Positions 52,540 to 61,147 of a DNA stretch of 64,000 nt are shown one piece after another (positions within the stretch are counted from its first letter, which is position 1; every line of letters starts with the position of its first letter). The notes below the pieces were generated by a model that ran no database searches, was not told the DNA's origin, and saw nothing but the letters and a program-made list of their open reading frames with translations. The position numbers and the translations under genes were made by a program. Origin of the DNA: Jannaschia sp. CCS1 (GTDB lineage: Bacteria > Pseudomonadota > Alphaproteobacteria > Rhodobacterales > Rhodobacteraceae); contig NC_007802.1 in assembly GCF_000013565.1 (NCBI RefSeq), positions 434,001 through 498,000 of the forward strand, read 5' to 3'.

Positions 52540-52565
52540 CCGGCGGGGTAAATCCCACCCTACGG
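52540..52565. repeat. REP-like hairpin between ispE and the polyprenyl synthase gene
   Basis: The sequence around GGCGGGGTAAATCCCACCCTACG has imperfect dyad symmetry (GGCGGG with CCCACC, one mismatch). From memory, similar GTAGGGTGGGATTTACCCC-type units are scattered between genes in many proteobacteria, so it may be a dispersed repeat. Copy number cannot be judged from one window. Confidence 0.3.
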
Positions 52566-52582
52566 ATGCTGAAAGCGCGGGC

Positions 52583-53590
52583 CTAATTCAGGCGCGCCAC
52601 CACGTAATCTGCCAGATCGGCCAGCATGTCGCGAAGGGGATCGTCGGGCAGGTTTGTAAGGGCGGCTTTGGCGCGTGCCACGTGGTCATTGGCCGCGTCA
52701 CGCGTGCTGGCGAGGGTGCCATGGCGTTGCAACACATCAAGCGCCTGTTCAAGATCGCCGTCGCGTTGATCGCCCTTGCCGATGGTGCGCGCCCAGAAGG
52801 CGCGTTCATCACCGTTTGCCGCCGCGATGGCCCGGATCACGGGCAGGGTCATCTTCCGCTCCCGGAAGTCATCGCCGATGTTCTTGTCCAGTTGTGCCCC
52901 GCCATCCACGCCGCCCCAGTCCAGAAGGTCATCGGCCATCTGGAAGGCCACGCCCAACCCGTCGCCATAGGTGGCGAGGGCCTGGATAATGAACGTGTCA
53001 CGCCCGGCGATAACACCGCCCACTTCGCAGGCAGCTTCAAACAGCGCGGCGGTTTTGCCCCGGATGACCTGAAGATACGTCTCCTCAGGCGTTTCGATGT
53101 TGGAGGCGACGGTGAGTTGCAGCACTTCGCCTTCGGCAATGGTGGCGGCGGCGTTTGACAGGATGTCGAGGACGCGCAGGTTGCCGGGCTCCACCATCAA
53201 CTGGAACGCGCGGGCGAACAGGTAATCGCCCACCAGCACGCTGGATTGATTGTCCCACAACAGGTTCGCCGTGGGGCGGCCCCGGCGTTGCTCGCTTTCA
53301 TCGACCACATCGTCGTGCAGCAGGGTCGCGGTGTGAATGAACTCTACCGTGGCGGCCAGTTTCACGTGATCATCGCCGGAGTAGCCACACAGCCGCGCGC
53401 AGGCCAGCGTTAGCATGGGCCGGATGCGCTTGCCGCCCGCCTCCACCAGATGTGCCGTGACCTCTGGAATGCGAGGGGCGTGTTTGGAAGCCATCCGCGC
53501 GCGGATCAGCGTGTTCACGGCCGTCAGATCATCTTTCAGTGCAGCGCTCAGGCGGTCGTGGGGCTTCTGCGTTGGCGTGTCCAAACTCAT
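52583..53590 (-). CDS. Polyprenyl (octa-/decaprenyl) diphosphate synthase
   Basis: The 335-residue trans-prenyltransferase makes the long side chain of ubiquinone. The first aspartate motif is in TATLLHDDVVDESEQRRGRP (DDVVD) and the second in QMADDLLDWGG (DDLLD). Length and sequence fit the IspB/DdsA class; in roseobacters the quinone is usually Q10, so decaprenyl is likely but not shown. It is convergent with ispE. Confidence 0.92.
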   Translation of the reverse strand: MSLDTPTQKPHDRLSAALKDDLTAVNTLIRARMASKHAPRIPEVTAHLVEAGGKRIRPMLTLACARLCGYSGDDHVKLAATVEFIHTATLLHDDVVDESEQRRGRPTANLLWDNQSSVLVGDYLFARAFQLMVEPGNLRVLDILSNAAATIAEGEVLQLTVASNIETPEETYLQVIRGKTAALFEAACEVGGVIAGRDTFIIQALATYGDGLGVAFQMADDLLDWGGVDGGAQLDKNIGDDFRERKMTLPVIRAIAAANGDERAFWARTIGKGDQRDGDLEQALDVLQRHGTLASTRDAANDHVARAKAALTNLPDDPLRDMLADLADYVVARLN

Positions 53591-53640
53591 ATCCCTATCC
53601 CCATCTCGACATGTTGCGCAGGCGTGATTACCTGTCAGTT

Positions 53641-53862
53641 ATGCTTGAAATTCTGCGCAGCAACGATCCCACAATTATCGCCTTCGCCACGGCCTTGCTC
53701 AGGGGCGAGGATATAGAGGTCTTCGAGATGGACGTCCATATGAGCGGCCTTGAAGGCAGCATTGGCATATTGCCGCGCCGCCTTCTGGTGCGCCGCGCTG
53801 AGGCCGCTGCCGCGGAGGTCGTTCTGCGCGATAATGAGCTTCCGGTGTCGGAGTGGAACTGA
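53641..53862 (+). CDS. DUF2007 family small protein
   Basis: The 73-residue product matches the DUF2007 'putative signal transducing' family: MLEILRSNDPTIIAFATALL, then GEDIEVFEMDVHMSGLEGSI and a C-terminal VRRAEAAAAEVVLRDNEL. Such proteins bind small ligands in a ferredoxin-like fold; no role is established. Its stop overlaps the trmN6-like start by 10 bases (GTG at 53853). It is divergent from the polyprenyl synthase gene. Confidence 0.87.
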   Translation: MLEILRSNDPTIIAFATALLRGEDIEVFEMDVHMSGLEGSIGILPRRLLVRRAEAAAAEVVLRDNELPVSEWN

Positions 53863-54596
53863 CCGACACGTTTGGTGATGCGGTCACGCAAGATGGCTTC
53901 TTGAACGGCCGCGTCATGGCGTGGCAGCCGCGCAAGGGCTACCGTGCGGCGACGGATCCGGTGTTTCTGGCCGCTGCCTGCCCTGCGACAACCGGAGAGA
54001 GCGTGTTGGAGTTGGGTTGTGGCGTCGGCGTTGCGGCCTTGTGCCTGCAAGCGCGCGTTCCCGGCGTTGAGGTGACGGGGGTGGAGCGGCAGGCGGCCTA
54101 TGCCGATCTGGCGCGTCGCAACGGGGTGGATGTAGTGCAGGCTGATCTCACCTCACTCCCCACGGCGCTGCGCCAACGCAGTTTCGATCATGTCATCGCC
54201 AACCCGCCTTATTATGGGCCGGGCACCGGGTCAGACGATGCAGGTCGCGACGAGGCTCTGCGGGAGGAAACGCCCTTGGCCGAGTGGGGCCGGATCGCCC
54301 GGGCGCGCCTGATCCCCGGTGGCTGGTTGACGATGATCCATATGGCAGAGCGGCTGCCGGATGTCCTGGGCGCGCTGACTGGATTCGGGAGCATCAGCGT
54401 CCTGCCCTTGGCTGCGCGCGAGGGGCGTGCGGCGGGCCGTGTGGTGGTGCGGGCGCGAAAAGGCGCGCGGGGGGCGTTTCGACTGTTGCCGCCCGTTCAT
54501 GTGCATGATGGAGAAATACATCGCGGCGATGGCGATGACTTTTCCGCAACAACCCGCGCCGTGTTGCGCGACGGAGCGCCATTGCCCTTCGGCTAA
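53853..54596 (+). CDS. tRNA1(Val) (adenine37-N6)-methyltransferase family
   Basis: The 247-residue SAM-dependent methyltransferase has the TrmN6/YfiC pattern: QDGFLNGRVMAWQPRKGYRA, motif I VLELGCGVGVAALCLQAR and the catalytic IANPPYYGPGTG. TrmN6 methylates A37 of tRNA1-Val; a broader small-molecule or rRNA role cannot be excluded. The start is GTG at 53853, inside the DUF2007 gene. Confidence 0.85.
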   Translation: MELTDTFGDAVTQDGFLNGRVMAWQPRKGYRAATDPVFLAAACPATTGESVLELGCGVGVAALCLQARVPGVEVTGVERQAAYADLARRNGVDVVQADLTSLPTALRQRSFDHVIANPPYYGPGTGSDDAGRDEALREETPLAEWGRIARARLIPGGWLTMIHMAERLPDVLGALTGFGSISVLPLAAREGRAAGRVVVRARKGARGAFRLLPPVHVHDGEIHRGDGDDFSATTRAVLRDGAPLPFG

Positions 54597-54703
54597 CCGG
54601 CTAAAAAACTGAGCATTTTAGTGATTAACACAGTTCTTCGTGACAGATGTATGACAATGTGCTGGACTAAACCTACGACCACTTATCATCAGAGGAGTAT
54701 CGT

Positions 54704-54868
54704 ATGTCGTTGAATGCCCATCTTCAGGAACTCAAGAAGAAGCATGCCAACCTCTCCGCCACGGTTGAAGAACAGCAACGCAGTCCAGCCGCGGACCCCC
54801 TGACTTTACGAGACATGAAGAAAGAAAAGCTGCGATTGAAGGAAGAAATCGCACGGCTCGACAGCTAG
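54704..54868 (+). CDS. YdcH (DUF465) family small protein
   Basis: The 54-residue protein is MSLNAHLQELKKKHANLSAT followed by VEEQQRSPAADPLTLRDMKK and EKLRLKEEIARLDS, the helical-hairpin pattern of YdcH/DUF465. These small coiled coils are common in alphaproteobacteria and have no known role. AGAGGAG lies just upstream of the ATG. The 107 bases before it contain AT-rich DNA, probably its own promoter. Confidence 0.92.
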   Translation: MSLNAHLQELKKKHANLSATVEEQQRSPAADPLTLRDMKKEKLRLKEEIARLDS

Positions 54869-54946
54869 CTTTTCAGCGCCACCCAGGCCGCGTTAGACCG
54901 GATCCAGTGATGTGGCGCGCAAACTTTGCGTCGTCGGGCTTTGAGC

Positions 54947-55894
54947 CTATTGCTCAACCTCGGCGGCGTTCACGAATGTCAGCCCTTCGCGGTAGGCATC
55001 AAGCGTGGCTGTTTCTGCCTCAATCCACTCACGGAACGCCCGCACCTGTGGCCGCGCATCTGATCCTTCCGGGCAGACGAAGCTATACTTTGCCTCGGTC
55101 GCCAGCGCGATCTTGTAAGGCATGACCAGACGCCCCTCTTTCAGGTCCTTTTCGGCCAGAGAGATACGCCCCAACACGACCCCCGCCCCGGCCAAGGCCG
55201 CATCAATGGCGTGATCCGCCTGGCTGAACCGTGCGCCGGCTGCAAAACGAGGCGGCAATTGTGCGGCCCGGAACCACGCGGGCCAGTCAACGGCAGGCTT
55301 CAGGAACTGAATATCATCCTGATGCAACAGCGGCGCGCGGGCGAGGTCTGTTGGGTCTGGATAGGCCTCGGCCAGCTCCGGCGTCATCATCGGCGTAACC
55401 CATTCGCGGATGATGGGCCGTGAATCGAGGTTGGGATCTTCCTTGGCCAAGCTGAACCGGATCGCCACGTCCACGTCATCGCGTGCGAAATCCATCAGGC
55501 GCAGGGTGGCCGAGAACCGAAGCTCGATCTCCGGATTGGCCATGGCGAACTTGAACAGCCGGGGTGCGAGCCATTTTGCGGTGAAGGCGGGCCCCGCGGT
55601 GACGGTCAGGCTGGTCTGATCCACCGTGCGGTTGGCCGCGCGCCAGGCACTGGCCAGCGCGGTGAACCCGTCGGACGCCCCGGGTGCGAGGGCTTTGCCC
55701 GCATCGGTCAGTTCCACCGCGCGGTTGAGGCGACGGAACAACGGCGCTTCCAAATGCTCCTCCAGCGATTTGATCTGAAACGACAGGGCGGCGGGCGTGA
55801 CATTCAACTCAGCCGCAGCTTTGGAGAAGGACATGTGCCGAGCAGCGGCATCAAAGGCGCGCAGCGCGGTGAGGGGAGGGAGACGATCAGACAT
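54947..55894 (-). CDS. LysR family (GcvA-like) transcriptional regulator
   Basis: The 315-residue regulator has an N-terminal LysR winged helix-turn-helix (LPPLTALRAFDAAARHMSF, KAAAELNVTPAALSFQIKSLE) and a substrate-binding domain (TVTAGPAFTAKWLAPRLFKF to PQVRAFREWI). It resembles the GcvA branch, which includes regulators of glycine cleavage and beta-lactamase, but target genes here are unknown. It is divergent from three tiny genes, and an inverted repeat lies in the shared promoter. Confidence 0.9.
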   Translation of the reverse strand: MSDRLPPLTALRAFDAAARHMSFSKAAAELNVTPAALSFQIKSLEEHLEAPLFRRLNRAVELTDAGKALAPGASDGFTALASAWRAANRTVDQTSLTVTAGPAFTAKWLAPRLFKFAMANPEIELRFSATLRLMDFARDDVDVAIRFSLAKEDPNLDSRPIIREWVTPMMTPELAEAYPDPTDLARAPLLHQDDIQFLKPAVDWPAWFRAAQLPPRFAAGARFSQADHAIDAALAGAGVVLGRISLAEKDLKEGRLVMPYKIALATEAKYSFVCPEGSDARPQVRAFREWIEAETATLDAYREGLTFVNAAEVEQ

Positions 55895-55901
55895 AATCAG
55901 T

Positions 55902-55914
55902 TAAGTATACCTTA
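55902..55914. promoter_or_regulatory. TAAG-N5-CTTA inverted repeat in the LysR promoter
   Basis: TAAGTATACCTTA is a dyad with half-sites TAAG and CTTA 5 bases apart, 7 bases before the LysR start and about 90 bases before the first small gene. LysR proteins often bind such AT-rich dyads to control themselves and the divergent gene. This is inference. Confidence 0.35.
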
Positions 55915-56005
55915 TGTGAGTGGTTGGAAAGTCTCGTTTGCGGGATCTCGGATGACGGCCCATATTCAGATCAACAGCAAGCATACGCATCAAAGGATGA
56001 TCCCC

Positions 56006-56119
56006 ATGCACTTCGACAACACAACCAGCACCGCGACCCGCAATGCAATTTCCCGCGCCCATGCAGAGCGTGGCAAGATCCTGGGCGAAATTTGGGGCTT
56101 CTTGACCCGGCGCTCATGA
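56006..56119 (+). CDS. Tiny basic protein, unknown (first of three)
   Basis: The ORF codes for 37 residues (MHFDNTTSTATRNAISRAHA then ERGKILGEIWGFLTRRS). An AAGGA lies 9 bases before the ATG at 56006; an ATG at 55997 is also in frame. It ends with a basic helix that has the same shape (arginine, A-ERxx-I, hydrophobic, RR) as the second small gene. I do not recognise it. Position suggests control by the divergent LysR regulator. Confidence 0.5.
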   Translation: MHFDNTTSTATRNAISRAHAERGKILGEIWGFLTRRS

Positions 56120-56215
56120 GTGGTGGGATGCGGGGTTGCAGAATTTGCAATACTGCGTTCGCCTAAGACCCCAATATAGTTGATAGAAATAGCGTCTCTA
56201 TCGAAAAGGTGTCCC

Positions 56216-56356
56216 ATGTTTCACGATCTGTCTGATCCCGAAATGCGCAAAGTTATCAACCAGGCTCGTGCCGAGCGGAGCCGTGAAATCGCACGTCTCG
56301 TGGCGCGTGTCTTCCATCGTCGCGGCCAAGCAGCATCGAGGGTTGCAGTTTCCTGA
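56216..56356 (+). CDS. Tiny arginine-rich protein, unknown (second of three)
   Basis: The 46-residue product (MFHDLSDPEMRKVINQARAE, RSREIARLVARVFHRRGQAA, SRVAVS) is a single basic amphipathic helix. The middle ARAERSREIARLVARVFHRR is similar to AHAERGKILGEIWGFLTRR of the first gene, suggesting they are related. AAAAGGTG precedes the ATG. It recalls short arginine-rich alphaproteobacterial proteins, such as the DUF1127/CcaF1 group, only in composition. Confidence 0.5.
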   Translation: MFHDLSDPEMRKVINQARAERSREIARLVARVFHRRGQAASRVAVS

Positions 56357-56452
56357 TAGCGGCTATGCTGGAATAGCATTGGGGTTTCGCCCGAACCGCG
56401 CCTAAATACTGAGCAGATAAGAAACCGCTCGTTCATTCAAAGGTCAGTTAAA

Positions 56453-56563
56453 ATGTTCTTTTCAGCCGCCCGCGCCCGTTTGCGTCAGACTTTGTACCAA
56501 GTACAGACCCAGGATGCACAGCAATTGGCACGCGTGAACGCCTATCTCAGCGCCCTGCGTTAA
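56453..56563 (+). CDS. Tiny protein, unknown (third of three)
   Basis: The 36-residue product (MFFSAARARLRQTLYQVQTQ then DAQQLARVNAYLSALR) is a predicted helix. It has no obvious relation to the two genes before it except size and basic start. AAAGGT precedes the ATG. It ends 78 bases before a terminator that belongs to the opposite strand. Confidence 0.4.
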   Translation: MFFSAARARLRQTLYQVQTQDAQQLARVNAYLSALR

Positions 56564-56634
56564 TCGTCGTCGATGCTGTGGGCGTCCGGCCCAAGGTATG
56601 TCCGGCCACTGCGATCAGAGCCGCGCGACAGACA

Positions 56635-56665
56635 CGAAAAAGCCCCCGAGGATTGCTCGGGGGCT
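56635..56665 (-). terminator. Intrinsic terminator for phaB
   Basis: AGCCCCCGA (56641-56649) pairs with TCGGGGGCT (56657-56665) around GGATTGC. Read on the minus strand the stem is followed by TTTTTCG, 23 bases after the phaB stop, so it terminates phaB. On the plus strand it is followed only by TTC. Confidence 0.8.
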
Positions 56666-56687
56666 TTCATGCATCTGGGGGTACTCT

Positions 56688-57410
56688 TTAGACGAAGAAT
56701 TGCGCACCGTTGGCCGAGATGGTCGAGCCGTTGATGAACCCGCTATCGTCCGACGCCAGGAAGCAGACGCAGCGTGCGATTTCCTCTGGCTCGCCCAGAC
56801 GACCGGCAGGAATGCCCGCGACGATGCTGTCACGTACCTTCTCCGGGATCGCCATGACCATTTCCGTCGCAATATAGCCGGGGCAGATCGCGTTGGCGGT
56901 GATGCCGGCGCGCGCGCCTTCCTGGGCCAGAGACTTCACGATGCCGAGATCGCCCGCTTTCGTGGCGGCATAGTTTGTTTGTGCGAACTGACCCTTCTGG
57001 CCGTTGATTGAAGAGATCACGATAACGCGGCCAAACTTCCGCTCGCGCATGCCGGGCCAGATCGGGTGCACGGTGTTGAACACGCCGGTCAGGTTGGTGT
57101 CGATCACCTCATTCCACTGCTGGGGCGTCATTTTGTGGAACGGGGCGTCGCGGGTGATGCCTGCGTTGGCGACGACAACCTCGATGGGGCCAAGATCCGA
57201 TTCGACCTGTTCGATGCCTGCTTTGGAGCTGTCATAGTCGGCAACGTTCCACTTGTAGGTCTTGATGCCCGTGGCGTCGGTGAACTTGGCGGCGGCCTCG
57301 TCGTTGCCCGCATAGGTGGCGGCGACGGTATAGCCGTCGGCTTGCAGGGCCTTGGAAATGGCTTCGCCAATGCCGCGGCTTCCGCCGGTGACCAGTGCGA
57401 CTCGTCCCAT
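56688..57410 (-). CDS. phaB: Acetoacetyl-CoA reductase
   Basis: The 240-residue short-chain dehydrogenase reduces acetoacetyl-CoA to (R)-3-hydroxybutyryl-CoA with NADPH for polyhydroxybutyrate. Cofactor motif VALVTGGSRGIGEAISKAL, NNAG-type ANAGITRDAPFHKM, catalytic serine near S134 (VISSINGQKGQ), Y147 and K151 (TNYAATKAG), and the family end SANGAQFFV are all present. AAGGAGAG precedes the ATG. It is the last gene of a phaA-phaB pair; phaC, the polymerase, is not in the window. Confidence 0.95.
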   Translation of the reverse strand: MGRVALVTGGSRGIGEAISKALQADGYTVAATYAGNDEAAAKFTDATGIKTYKWNVADYDSSKAGIEQVESDLGPIEVVVANAGITRDAPFHKMTPQQWNEVIDTNLTGVFNTVHPIWPGMRERKFGRVIVISSINGQKGQFAQTNYAATKAGDLGIVKSLAQEGARAGITANAICPGYIATEMVMAIPEKVRDSIVAGIPAGRLGEPEEIARCVCFLASDDSGFINGSTISANGAQFFV

Positions 57411-57447
57411 GTGTCTCTCCTTCTGAAGTTTATAACTTTGTTACGCA

Positions 57448-57483
57448 AAGAAAGGGCCGCGCGCAAATTTATTGCGCACGGCC
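57448..57483 (-). terminator. Imperfect hairpin between phaA and phaB
   Basis: GGCCGCGCGCAA (57455-57466) and TTGCGCACGGCC (57472-57483) pair with one C-A mismatch. On the minus strand the stem is followed by CTTTCTTTGCG. It lies directly after the phaA stop and may partly terminate phaA transcripts, tuning phaB relative to phaA. Confidence 0.5.
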
Positions 57484-57499
57484 TGCGATGTAAGGGTGA

Positions 57500-58675
57500 T
57501 CAGTCCCGCTCGACGCAGAGGGCAACGCCCATGCCGCCGCCGATGCACAGCGTGGCGAGGCCTTTCTTCGCGTCCCGGCGCTGCATTTCGAAGAGCAACG
57601 TGTTCAGCACGCGGCAGCCCGATGCGCCGATGGGGTGGCCGATGGCGATGGCGCCGCCGTTGACGTTCACGATGCTGGGATCCCAGCCCATGTCCTTGTT
57701 CACGGCGCAGGCCTGTGCGGCGAAGGCTTCATTGGCTTCCACCAGATCCAGATCATCCACGGACCAACCGGCTTTTTCCAACGCTTTGCGCGACGCATAG
57801 ATCGGACCAACGCCCATGATCGAGGGGTCGAGACCGGCGGTTGCGTAGGAGGCGATGCGTGCGAGCGGCTGGATGCCCCGCTTTTCGGCATCGTCAGCGG
57901 ACATCAGCAGCGTGGCCGCCGCACCATCGTTCAGGCCGGAGGCGTTTGCGGCAGTGACCGACCCTTCCTTGGTGAAGGCAGGGCGCAGTTTGGCCATCGC
58001 CTCCATCGTTGCGCCGTGGCGGATGTATTCGTCCGCGTCGACGGTGATGTCGCCCTTGCGGTTCGGGACGATCACAGGCGTGATTTCATCGGCAAAGCGG
58101 CCGTCTTTCTGGGCGGCTTCGGCCTTGTTTTGCGACGCGACGGCAAATTCATCCTGCTGCTCGCGCGAGATCTGCCACTTCTCGGCCACGTTCTCAGCGG
58201 TCTGGCCCATGTGATAGCCGTTGAAGGCGTCCCACAAACCGTCGCGGATCATCGTGTCGATATATTTCATGTCGCCCATCTTCTGGCCCTGCCGAAGCAT
58301 TGCCGCGTGGGGGGACATGGACATGTTTTCCTGGCCACCGGCGACCACGACAGAGGCATCGCCGAGCATGATATGCTGTGCCCCCAGCGCCACGGCGCGC
58401 AGACCGGAGCCGCAGACCTGGTTGATGGACCAAGCGGCGCTTTCCTTCGGGAGGCCCGCGTTGATGTGGGCCTGGCGTGCGGGGTTCTGGCCCTGTGCCG
58501 CGGTCAGGACCTGACCCAGGATGGTCTCGGACACGTCCGCCTTGTCGATGCCGGCCCGTTCAACCACAGCCTCAATCACAGTTTTGCCGAGGTCATGGGC
58601 GGATGTATTGGCGAAAGATCCGAGGAAGCTGCCAACCGGCGTTCGGGCGGCGGAGGCGATGACGACGTTGGTCAT
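57500..58675 (-). CDS. phaA: Acetyl-CoA acetyltransferase (beta-ketothiolase)
   Basis: The 391-residue thiolase condenses two acetyl-CoA to acetoacetyl-CoA. The acyl-binding cysteine C88 is in [12 protein letters not shown]347 in [13 protein letters not shown] and the second cysteine C377 in [11 protein letters not shown]. The ATG at 58675 ([19 protein letters not shown]) fits the family start; longer upstream frames are not used. It is upstream of phaB in the same direction. Confidence 0.96.
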   Translation of the reverse strand: MTNVVIASAARTPVGSFLGSFANTSAHDLGKTVIEAVVERAGIDKADVSETILGQVLTAAQGQNPARQAHINAGLPKESAAWSINQVCGSGLRAVALGAQHIMLGDASVVVAGGQENMSMSPHAAMLRQGQKMGDMKYIDTMIRDGLWDAFNGYHMGQTAENVAEKWQISREQQDEFAVASQNKAEAAQKDGRFADEITPVIVPNRKGDITVDADEYIRHGATMEAMAKLRPAFTKEGSVTAANASGLNDGAAATLLMSADDAEKRGIQPLARIASYATAGLDPSIMGVGPIYASRKALEKAGWSVDDLDLVEANEAFAAQACAVNKDMGWDPSIVNVNGGAIAIGHPIGASGCRVLNTLLFEMQRRDAKKGLATLCIGGGMGVALCVERD

Positions 58676-58859
58676 GGAAGATGTCCTTTCCTGTGCGCGC
58701 CTGGGCGGATGATCCGACATCCGGCGCGGCGTGAGTTCCGCCGCGTCATAGTGCGCAAAGGGGGTGAAGTTCAACCGTCACGGTGTCTCAGGCATCGAAG
58801 GGATGGGGGATATGCAGGGCGCGCAAGGCGATCTGACCTCTGGCATGCGCAGCAGCGGG

Positions 58860-59690
58860 CTAACCCGTGCGCGCGATCTGGTTGGTGCCGACATCAGGCA
58901 GTTTCATGGTGGGGGGGCCATAGTAATAGCCCTGCAAGCAATCGACGCCGGCGGAGACAAGCCAGCTCGCCTCTTCCGCGGTTTCGACTGATTCCGAGAC
59001 CACAAGCATATCGAAATGACGTGCAAGACTGATGAGGGCCTCCGACAATACCTGATTGTCGGCGTCATGGGCGATGTCGCGGGTAAACTGGCCATCAATC
59101 TTCAGGACATCGAAGTAGAAGGTCTTGAAGTGGCGGAAGGCCGTATAACCTGCGCCAAAGTCATCCAAGGCGAACGTGATGCCCTTATCCTGCAAATCTT
59201 CCATAAAAATCGCGACAATCTCGGGCATGATCATGACCGAGCTTTCGGTTATTTCCAGAATCAGCCGTTCCACCACTATCGGGTGATCGCGCAGGCATGT
59301 GCGCAGGATCTTCATCCAGCGGGGATATCCGACGGACCGGGCGGACATGTTGATGGACAGGCGCAGTCCGGGATGGTCGCGCAGCATCCGAAGGCCGATG
59401 TCGAGCGCGGCGCAGTCGATCTGCCGCCCGATGTCCGAATCCTCCACCGCGCCCATGAAATCACTGGCCGGGATCACGCGACCGGTTTCATCAAGGACCC
59501 GGATCAAGCCTTCATAAAAGGCGACCCCCTTGCCGTCCGCGCGTATGATGGGCTGAAACGCCAGACGTGTGTCACCCCGTGCAAGCGCCTGCTGCACCAT
59601 CGCCAGGGTCCCGCGGTCCCTTTGGTTGATAGCCGCATCAAGGGGGCTTGCCAGCCCCGGCTCTGCCGGTTCCACGCTGTCATCGCGCAT
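58860..59690 (-). CDS. EAL-domain cyclic di-GMP phosphodiesterase
   Basis: The 276-residue protein is a stand-alone EAL domain (from about residue 30). Active-site residues are present: E60-G61-L62 in FYEGLIRVL, N114 in LSINMS, E146 in LEITES, D176-D177 in ALDDFGAGY, K197 in LKIDGQF, E233 in VSESVET and Q253 in LQGYYYG. It therefore should hydrolyse cyclic di-GMP, though the signature is EGL rather than EAL and SES replaces the usual AEG. No GGDEF or sensor domain is attached. Confidence 0.88.
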   Translation of the reverse strand: MRDDSVEPAEPGLASPLDAAINQRDRGTLAMVQQALARGDTRLAFQPIIRADGKGVAFYEGLIRVLDETGRVIPASDFMGAVEDSDIGRQIDCAALDIGLRMLRDHPGLRLSINMSARSVGYPRWMKILRTCLRDHPIVVERLILEITESSVMIMPEIVAIFMEDLQDKGITFALDDFGAGYTAFRHFKTFYFDVLKIDGQFTRDIAHDADNQVLSEALISLARHFDMLVVSESVETAEEASWLVSAGVDCLQGYYYGPPTMKLPDVGTNQIARTG

Positions 59691-59790
59691 CTTTTCACTC
59701 CAATCGCCCTCGCGTTTAAGCTTGATGCCGTGCGACCCTTTAAAGAAGGATGAAGGTCGGGATTTGTATAGAATTTGGAGGAGTTTAGGC

Positions 59791-60378
59791 GTGGCAAATG
59801 ATCGAGCGGACGGGCGGTGCGACTGGTGCGGAACGGACCCCTTGTATGTCGACTATCACGACACCGAGTGGGGCGTCCCCGAATACGACAGTCGCGCACT
59901 GTGGGAGAAGCTGGTGCTTGACGGCTTTCAGGCCGGGCTTGCCTGGATCACGATCCTGCGCAAAAGAGATGCGTTTCGCGACGCGTTCGAGGGCTTCAAC
60001 CCGGAGGTCATCGCAGGGTGGGGGGAGGCGGACGTGCAGCGTTTGCTGGCCAACCCCGGCATCGTGCGCCACAGGGGCAAGATCGAGGCCACGATCACCA
60101 ACGCGCAGGCCTGGATCGCGCTGGAGGAGGGCGAGGGGTTCGACACGTTCATCTGGCGCTATGTCGACGGGACACCGTTGAGAAACAGCTTTGCCACGAT
60201 GGCAGAGGTGCCGCCGTCAACAGAGATGAGCACACGGATGTCAAAGGACCTCAAGAAGGCCGGGTTCAAGTTCTGTGGCCCGACCATCGTCTATGCCTGG
60301 CTGGAGGCCACGGGTGTGGTGAACGACCACCTGACGGGGTGTTTCCGTTACGACGAAGTGACGGCTCTCGCCCGTTAA
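59791..60378 (+). CDS. tag: DNA-3-methyladenine glycosylase I
   Basis: The 195-residue enzyme removes 3-methyladenine from DNA. The N-terminal zinc cysteines and active-site region read CDWCGTDPLYVDYHDTEWGV, and KAGFKFCGPTIVYAWLEATG with NDHLTGCF carries the C-terminal zinc ligands. The start is GTG at 59791 with GGAGGAG before it. It is divergent from the EAL gene. Confidence 0.94.
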   Translation: MANDRADGRCDWCGTDPLYVDYHDTEWGVPEYDSRALWEKLVLDGFQAGLAWITILRKRDAFRDAFEGFNPEVIAGWGEADVQRLLANPGIVRHRGKIEATITNAQAWIALEEGEGFDTFIWRYVDGTPLRNSFATMAEVPPSTEMSTRMSKDLKKAGFKFCGPTIVYAWLEATGVVNDHLTGCFRYDEVTALAR

Positions 60379-60543
60379 GCAGGAGAGGGCTCGGCCCCCC
60401 GTTTGCGCGCATAAGGACCGCAGTCTGCCCCGGACACGACCTGCCAAGAAGAAGCGGTAAGGCACCCACCGCCTGCGCGACACCACGGCGAGGACAGCGG
60501 CGGAGCCGGTGGAGGAGCGTGTGGTGCCCTATCAGCCGTCTGA

Positions 60544-61116
60544 TCAACTGCCGGAGGCAATGATCGCTTGCAGCATCGCGACGGCCTCGGGCGAGGCCCA
60601 ATCCGCATCGCCTCGCAGCCGCGCAATCTCTTGCCCCGACGGGTCCAGCACCACCGTGATCGGCAGCCCGAAGATGCCCATCTCACGCGCGATCTGTTGG
60701 TTGATGTCGCGATGCTGCGGCAGGGTCGTCACGCCCTCCTCATCGAAAAACCTGCGGATGGCCTGAGGCGGGTTCCGCCCCGTGGCCAGCGTCACCACTT
60801 GAAACGCGTCCCCGCCCAATTCGTCCTGCAGCGCCTGTAGTGACGGCATCTCCTCCCGGCACGGTGCGCACCAGGTGGCCCAGAAATTCAGCACCACATG
60901 CTGCCCCGCATAATCTGCCAACGCGCCTTCCGTCTCATCGGCCTGCACAAACGGCAGATCCGATACCGCCACCGGGTCCGAGTGGATTACCAGACCCCGC
61001 ATGTCGCCCACCTGCAGCTCGGACAGGTCCTGCGCCATCCCCTGACCCGCGACGAGGGCATTTGCACCAAGGGCGCTCGCGATGTAAGCGGCGATCAATA
61101 GTTTATTGCGGATCAT
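60544..61116 (-). CDS. TlpA-like periplasmic thioredoxin
   Basis: The 190-residue protein has a signal peptide ([20 protein letters not shown], cleavage near AQA at residue 29) and a TlpA/ResA-type thioredoxin fold: [20 protein letters not shown] with the CAPC redox pair and [19 protein letters not shown] with the cis-proline. It should reduce disulfides in the periplasm, for instance for cytochrome or copper-centre assembly. It is divergent from argH; the two ATGs are only 31 bases apart. Confidence 0.9.
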   Translation of the reverse strand: MIRNKLLIAAYIASALGANALVAGQGMAQDLSELQVGDMRGLVIHSDPVAVSDLPFVQADETEGALADYAGQHVVLNFWATWCAPCREEMPSLQALQDELGGDAFQVVTLATGRNPPQAIRRFFDEEGVTTLPQHRDINQQIAREMGIFGLPITVVLDPSGQEIARLRGDADWASPEAVAMLQAIIASGS

Positions 61117-61147
61117 CTTTGGTCCTCTGAAGGTAAGGCTGCGGCAC

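Noticed and set aside
60379-60543. Possible small gene between tag and the TlpA-like gene
   Set aside because: Both strands have only short frames without start signals or family features; it is treated as convergent spacer.
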